Shown here piece after piece: positions 57,101 through 64,000 of a stretch of 64,000 nt of DNA; position 1 is the stretch's first letter, and every line of letters starts with the position of its first letter. The position numbers and the translations under genes are program-made. The notes beneath the pieces are model-generated. The model ran no database searches. It was not told the origin of the DNA and saw only the letters and a program-made list of their open reading frames with translations. The DNA lies in the NCBI GenBank assembly GCA_030063045.1, contig JAQSEB010000031.1, positions 2,480,001 to 2,544,000 of the forward strand, written 5' to 3'. This stretch comes from Pratylenchus scribneri. Its lineage: Eukaryota > Nematoda > Chromadorea > Rhabditida > Pratylenchidae.

Positions 57101-60100
57101 AGAGTTAATTAATTTTAATGGCTTTTAAAAATGAATAAGTGGTAGACAAAAATGGCTTATATAAATATGTTTAGCAAAAATAAACAGCTCATTGAAGATT
57201 AATAGGTTATAGCGAAATGTTATGTTTAATTAGGATTAGATAGAGCTAAAATTATGGCTTATGGTGTGATAGATTTTTAAAAATCATCCTAATTTTAAAA
57301 AGTTTTTCGACTTGAAAAATTTGTATAATAAATTATTTTTGCAGCCAAAAATATAATTCTTTATTATTTTTTGTATTAAGAATAATAAATCTTTTTCGAA
57401 TTTTATACAAATTAACAATATATTATTTTCTCAAATTCTAGGGGAAAATTTTTTTTAATTTTTAATAATTTTTGTTTGAGCCCGGGCCACCTTTTTATTC
57501 TATTATACCAAATAATAATCTAAAAATTATTTAAAATTATTTGAATAAATTATATGAGTTTTAAAATTGCTAAATTTTTTAAATTTATTATGTATTCAAT
57601 ATTAAAAGCTTATAAAATAATTATTTATTCTTCATTATTATTTTGTACATGGTACATCACATGGGAAAATATATTTAAAAATACAAATCCGGTCTCAATA
57701 ATTATTATGTGTTTGTATTAAGTTTTGCTACAACAAGCCGACTGAAAAAATAAATATTTAAATAAATTAAATTATTAAAATTTTTAATATAAATAAATTC
57801 AATTTTTATTTGTATTTGTAAATTAATTCATTGAATTTTTTAAATAAAATTTTTCCAATTAATTTTAATAAAAATTTTATCCAAAATATTTTATGGGTTA
57901 ATTTTTTATTTTTAAATAAATTGTTCTCTTTTTACAAAATATTTTAAATTTAAAATTTTTTAAAATATAAATTAGAATTTATTATTCATTTTATTTAAAT
58001 ATACTGGAATCAATCTCAACAAATTATTTTACAAACCATTCGGATGAAAAATTGTAATTTCATTGCAAAAAAATTAAATTTAAAAGAAATTGAACTATTC
58101 CTGTAAAAATTTATTATATTTGATAAAAAAAATAAAACATATGACGTTATTAATTTTATTATTGAAATTTTTGTATTTTAATATAATAGCGAAAGACAAT
58201 CTAAAAGACATTAAAAATTGTTTAATTCAAATTTATTTATTTCATAAATTTCTAGCGAATTTTTTAAACTTAAAAGGTTGGATTTCGAATTTTAATATTT
58301 TTATATTTTATTGTCTCTTTAATGAATCGCGAAATTCACAAACTTCTTCTATGTTAATTGAACCAAATGAAAAAATAAAATTTGATTTACGAAAAACAAT
58401 ATACAAATTTTGAAAAAATTAAAAAAATTAATATTGAAATAATTTTCAAAAGCATTATTATATTTTTTTTTATTAATTCAGCATCTTCTCCTCCAATCAC
58501 TCATTCAATTTTGGTTGGAATTATCATTGAATATTTTGTGGCTTTTCCAAGCATTTTCATTGATCCCGGACTTTCCATTAAATGAGGCGGCCATTAATTT
58601 TTATTGGATTTTATTCAATGGCATTAAGCCTATTCTTTATTTGATATTTAATACATAGGTTTTTTTTCAAATTTTATTTTTGAGAGGAAATAATTCATTA
58701 AAAAATTTTTGAATTTTTCAATTTCAAATTTATGCCTTAAAAAAGAAGCTTTCAATTGTTATGAAATCATTCGTATGAAAATCATTAAGAAAATCATTTA
58801 AATGCAAATCCAAAATTTCAACAAAAGCAGTCAAATAAATATTAAATTTCTCAAAATATACTAATTTAATAAAAATTTTGTATAACTCATCGAATAATAT
58901 CCAAACGCCGGTACATATAATAAACTATTTTTAATAAATCTAACTTCTTTCTTCTTACTTCATGTAATTTTTGGAATGTGGAAATTGCATAGCAATTATC
59001 CACTCAAAATCAATTTTGCGGGACAGGATATTTGTATTTTTTATTTTGGAGGATAAAGGATGATTCTTTTCAAAATTATTAATTTTTCCATTTATATTTT
59101 TAATTCATTCATGCAGCCCCAAAAATTAATAAAATATTATTATGAATTAAAATATGCATTTCAATAAATTTTAATTGGAATTTGGGAATTTAAAAAGAAA
59201 ATATTTTGATGCAACGTAATTCGTGAGTGATTGTTGGGATTGATGGATGTTCACTGGTCGGAACATCAATCGCCGGTGAGAAAGAAGATGGTGATGTGAT
59301 ATTTAAATAAAATTATTTTTTAATTTTTTTCCAAATATTTTGCCATTGTTGTCCGGTATTCTTTTTAATAATAAAGTTTAAATATGGCATTTTTTAGAAA
59401 ATTTTATATAGATTAATTTTTATGGGTTGAAAAATATTCTTTCTTTTGTTAGAAATTTTATTATTTTGAAAATATATGGTAAACATTTATTTAAACAATT
59501 TGTAAAGGATTAAAATAAAGAAAATTATTTTTAAACCTATAAAATATTTTCAAATCTATAGGAATATATAATAATTATTTTTTTGTAGATACTAAAATTT
59601 GCATTCCAACTCAAAATATTTGAAAAAAAATAAAATAAAAAGAATACATTTTCATTAAAATCACTTGTTATTTCTTTGTAAAAAAAGACTTTATCTTACC
59701 ATTCACATGATTTGATGAAGAATAAATTTTATGAGTTTCAAATTATTAATTATTTTCTTCTCTCGGATAATTTTTTAATTTAAAACTTAACAAATAATAT
59801 TGCAAATGAAATGATTGAAAGATTAAATTAAAATGATATGAAAGAATAGAATTAAAAATTTTAAAATTCGGATTAAATAAGCAATTCTCTTAATACGAGA
59901 GGTAATCAAAAATTTGATTGATGGAAAGAATGTAATTTATATTTGAAAACAATATGATTGCCCTTTATTTAAACATAATTTGTAAACATTCTATATTTGA
60001 ATATGACCAAAATCATCTCCTTTGTGAGACCAAAAAATGAAAACATTTTTCTTTATTTTTTTATTTTAGTTTTATTTTTAATTTTTAAATTGAATTTTAA

Positions 60101-63100
60101 TTGAACAAAAACTTGGTATTTTTCCTTAAATATTAATGGAAATTGTTATTATCAATAATTTCTATTGATAAATTTTATGAGTTAAAATAATTGTTTTTTT
60201 TAATTACTTTTTTAGATCGGCGAGGAAAATTTCAGTCTCGCCATTTCCATTTCAGCGAATTTTACGAGCTGCAGTTCGCCACCCTATTAAACAATTTAAA
60301 TGATCTAAAAAATGCATTAAAATAGCCTTAATTATTTGCCTATCCATTGGCTGAAGTTTGGATGAATGGTAAAAGAAAACGAAACTATTTATGCACATGC
60401 ATCATAATTAAAAATATTAAAATTTGACTTTGATAAAGATACCTTTCCAACCATTTTCTATTCTAATTTTATTTTAAAAAACAATTCTAAAAACGAAACT
60501 TTTAGTTTTACCAAAAAAATGGATTTTATATCAATTTTTGCCAATATAAAATAGCTTGTAACCAATGTAAAACATTTTTTTATCATTTTTTTGTTGATTT
60601 GCATAATATTTTTTATCATTATTCATCAATATTTTGCTATTTTCTGGATGTCAATATTGATTCAATATTTTTTCTAAATTTTCGTTTTATCCTTATGAAT
60701 TAATAAATATATTCCAAAAATTGACAAAAAATAACATTAATTTGCAACACATAAAATTTTAATACAAGAATTTTATATAAATTATATTTTTTCAATAATA
60801 TGTAAAAAAAGAGCAGAAATCAAAGAGGCCATTTTAAAGAAAAAACAAACATTGATTTAAAAAATTAAAATTGTTAAAAGAAATCAAAAAAAATTTTACT
60901 TCAACCGTTTCAAAAAATTTACAAAAAATTGATTTTTGTATCACATAAAATTTTATCGGATAGAGAAAATGAGATATATAGTGAATTCTACCATCTGTCA
61001 TTTATTTTATTTTTTTCTTTATTTCCATCATAATCCAGCTAGCTTGTTCATTGATACTTAAAATATATTTACCCATTTTTTCTATACTTTAATATCCGAT
61101 GGATTTATATTTATACGGATGCACGATGAAGGCTACTATTGTGTATGAAATCAAGCCTCACTTTATGGAAAATAGCACTGCTGGCCAATATGGTTTATTT
61201 ATTTCAAAAAAATTGTCCTTAACCCAAATAATTAAATAAAAAATTTTATAATATTAAATTAAATTTTAAAAATAGATTAGAAATTTAAGTTTTCATTCCT
61301 TTTTTTTAAATTTTGACATATTGTGTTAAATTCAAAGATTTTCAATTACAAACCATAGAATATAAATATGAGCTAGTGTATAAATATTCGTAATTTATTT
61401 AATTTCTTTTAATCTCAGGAGCGTAGATGGTGTCAATTTTTGGAACATGGAGCTGTAAATAGCTCCATTTAAATTTGAAAATAAAATTTATTGTTATTAT
61501 TAATGTCAAAATTTATTTAAAATAATTCGAATTTTAATTATAGATTTAGCATGTAATGCACTAATAAATAGTATTAGATAATTGAGAAAATAATTTTTAA
61601 TACCAAAATTACTGTAGCAAAATGGAAGATTAAAATTGCTTTCTTTTTTCATGTCACAATCACAGGCCTAATCCGAGCTACTTAAGAGGCACTTTTTAAA
61701 AAGTTAATCAGAGCTAGATAGATACATAATCAATGATGATAATAAAATTATTTAAATTAATATAATTTAAAATTTGAAAACAATATAGTATAGTAGCTCT
61801 TTAATTAAATACAATTTTTAAATGATTAAAATAAAAAATTTCAAAAAATTATTTTTAAACTCATAAAATATTTCGACATTTATGGGTATATTTAATAATT
61901 ATTTTTTGAGAAATATTAGAATTTGCAAAGTTTCGGTACCATACAATTATTTAAAAAAAAATAAAAATAAATTTTAAAGCCAACCACTTTATTGTAATTT
62001 ATGAAAACTTTTTACTTAATAAATTAATTTTTTGTTATTCAAAAATGCCTCACACAAATAGAAAATTTTTACAATTGTCAATGACACAATTTTACCCAGA
62101 ATTTTTTAGTCAAATTATTTATTAATTATTGTATATTCCGAAAAAAATGACAAAATTTTTTTATTAGTGGTTAATATAATTACGTCGAACCAGTTGACGA
62201 CGGTCCACCGGAATTTTCTTGAAAAGAAGGCATACTTTTGTTATTGCATAAATTGTTTTAGTTATTGCTGAATAATATCTTGTGAATTATTGAGATTGGG
62301 TATGGAAAATATGAGCAGAATTGCCCGCTGTTGAAATGGCCAGCCAGTTTTTGTTGGATTTAATGAGAAGGAAGCGGCTGGCCAACACCATATAACAAAT
62401 ATTTTTTATATATTTAAAATATTATTTTAATTTTTTTAAATTTTTCTATTTGATTTACTGACGATGAAGGCTGTTATTTTTAGTATTCGAAATCGCAATG
62501 ATTTATTAAATTTCAACTAAATTAATTTTATGTGTTGCAGAAAATGTACAAAAATCTTCTATTTTTTTGCTAGAAAAGTTAAAAAAAAGGAAAGAAAATA
62601 TCATTAAATAATTCATTAAATATTTTAAAATATCCATTTTTTAACAATTTTAATTTTCAGTCCATCATGGAGGCAAATAAAAATTTAAAAAATTATTTTT
62701 TATTCTCTGGATATTCTCTTTCCCACTAAAAAGAGTGGAATGTGCTTTAGATTTTAATGATTTCATAAATTTTATTTGCCAAATGAGTAAAATATAATCT
62801 CTCCTATAATCGCATCCAATGAAAAAAAAAGATAATTATTCTCTAATTATGATAATTTACTACAAATTTATTTTTTTAAATTAAAAATTTTCAATTAAAT
62901 TTTTCATCCCATAAAATATTTTTGGACAAAAATTTATTAAATTCCATTGAAAAAATGAAGTTAAAAAATCACCAAATCGACGATCTCATAATTTATTAAA
63001 AAATTTTATAAAAAAAAAAGATTTAAAAAATTCATTATTATTCTTTATTGAAAATATTTTTATTTTACTTGCCAGCGATTATCTAAGACTTTAAAATTTT

Positions 63101-63355
63101 TTTTATCAATTTAAGTTTAATTATAATTTTCAACAAATTCTTTTGCAACTCATAAATCATTTTGGGCTTAAATGTATTAAACTTCTTTGCAAAATTGAAT
63201 TTGAAAAGTTCTTGGTAAAATTAAATGAACATAAATTTACTTAAAAAAATTTTATAAAAAAATTATATGCCCTTATTATTTTTAATGAAAATTTTAATTT
63301 AATTAGTCAAAGTAAACTAAATCGTATTAAAAAATTTTAATTCAAATTTATTTTT
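57101..63355. other. AT-rich region without a convincing gene
   Basis: Very AT-rich sequence with family 1 repeats at 59455-59590, 59935-59990 and 61770-61920. Small less-AT islands occur at about 58480-58590, 59215-59300, 60205-60370, 61090-61190 and 62180-62390. Some are open for 20-40 codons, but none forms a gene with start, splice sites and stop that I would defend. Confidence 0.5.
60216..60325 (+). other. Exon-like open segment
   Basis: Follows TTTTTTAG. One frame reads RRGKFQSRHFHFSEFYELQF, then LLNNLNDLKNALK and a stop. A possible upstream partner is the ATG-containing piece at about 59243 with a GTGAGA donor, but that junction would use a different, also open, frame. Unresolved. Confidence 0.25.
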
Positions 63356-63510
63356 TTTAGTTCGAGACGGGCAAAAAATTTTTTTACGGGATCCTCGGAC
63401 GGAATTTTTTCAAAATTTCTGCGGAACTGATCTGCTGCAGGAAAATCCCCGCAAAATCCCGCATTCAGATTTTGTGGGATCCGTGCGGTATTGCGGGATT
63501 TTTAAAAGTA
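63356..63510. repeat. GC-richer relic with CGGGATTTT units
   Basis: Contains ACGGGATCCTCGGACGG, CCCCGCAAAATCCCGCATT and TTGCGGGATTTTT. The units occur in both orientations, like transposon subterminal repeats. No complete ends are seen. Confidence 0.4.
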
Positions 63511-63724
63511 GAAAAAAAGAATAAAAAAAATTTTTATCAATATTTACCGTTTTTTCGTTTTACAATAATTCTGAGTTGGAAATAAATTAAATGCTATAAA
63601 ATATGAACATTTTTATTTTTAAATATCTAAGCAAAGAAAAGTATGGTCAAATATATTATAGTTTGACTGGTAATTGAATTATCGAGGCTAATTGCAATTT
63701 TCAATTCATCTTTCAACTATTGGT

Positions 63725-64000
63725 CGGAGAAGGTGAGTACAAGAATTAAAAACATTTTTTAATTAAATTATTTATAAATTATTATTAATAAAATAAGAAA
63801 TAATTTTTTCATACATATTTTTGTTTCATAAATAATTATTTTATAGTATAATTTGGAATTAAATTCTAGTTTTTAGCTGAATTTTCACAAGATGCATGGA
63901 AGAACACCTGACCAAAATTTGAATAAAAAAGATAAATTAATTTTTATAATCATGATAAAAAAATTTTAAAAATATAAATTTATTGATAACCTGGTGAATA
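63725..64000. repeat. Dispersed AT-rich repeat, family 2, fourth copy
   Basis: Aligns along its whole length with 50570-50840 and runs off the window edge. Confidence 0.65.

Noticed and set aside
58090..58585. Plus-strand open frames ending FIDPGLSIK
   Set aside because: AT-driven composition, no domain, no splice signals that extend it; only the last 40 codons look mildly protein-like.
1..64000. CRISPR arrays, tRNA or rRNA genes
   Set aside because: The tandem repeats have no unique spacers, and no tRNA cloverleaf or rRNA segment was recognised by eye; a tRNA/Rfam scan would be needed to exclude small RNA genes.

Overview
The window looks like nematode nuclear DNA, most plausibly from a tylenchid-type (clade IV, possibly plant-parasitic) worm. 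It is very AT-rich, with short AT-rich introns and some GC-AG introns. It carries a nematode-type globin, divergent nematode nuclear hormone receptors with a CRSFFRR recognition helix, several small secreted-protein genes, and hAT, Helitron and foldback transposon remains. The species call is inference; the eukaryotic gene structures were read directly by joining exons in phase.

Layout. At 0.5-1.4 kb is an intact four-exon globin, followed by a broken exon on the opposite strand and a 2 kb array of 27-bp repeats. At 3.8-6.3 kb is a large palindrome whose right arm seems to contain the last exon of a secreted-protein gene on the minus strand (to 8.26 kb). At 8.5-19 kb are an orphan exon, a repeat-filled 2.2 kb stretch, an unknown minus-strand gene, a Ly6/uPAR-like GPI-anchored protein and a 739-residue secreted protein with IPDIPAPK repeats. 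At 19.5-22.2 kb is a frameshifted secreted EF-hand gene whose intron carries a 1.8 kb non-autonomous hAT element. Then come glucosamine-6-phosphate deaminase (22.7-24.75 kb), a DNA-binding-domain-only nuclear receptor (24.9-26.5 kb) and a full-length paralogue (27.1-30.75 kb). At 31.4-37 kb are a GGAACA-rich inverted element, a CCHC zinc-knuckle protein and a truncated Helitron helicase. A tyrosine-rich protein (37.4-40 kb) and core-1 beta-1,3-galactosyltransferase (40.7-44.2 kb) follow.

From 44.3 kb onward the window is mainly repeats: a second palindrome sharing its core with the first, degenerate AT-rich dispersed repeats, two foldback elements built round ATC/GAT microsatellites, and a nearly complete hAT transposon (53.4-56.4 kb) inserted in one of them. 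The last 7.5 kb shows no convincing gene.

The genes do not form an operon-like pathway. The two main themes are a run of adjacent secreted or surface proteins (6-22 kb) and heavy remodelling of introns and gene ends by repeats. One 19-bp minisatellite family occupies introns of three unrelated genes; two foldback elements with different arms share the same core; a hAT element sits at the splice donor of the EF-hand gene; and a gene 3' end appears to have been copied into a palindrome.
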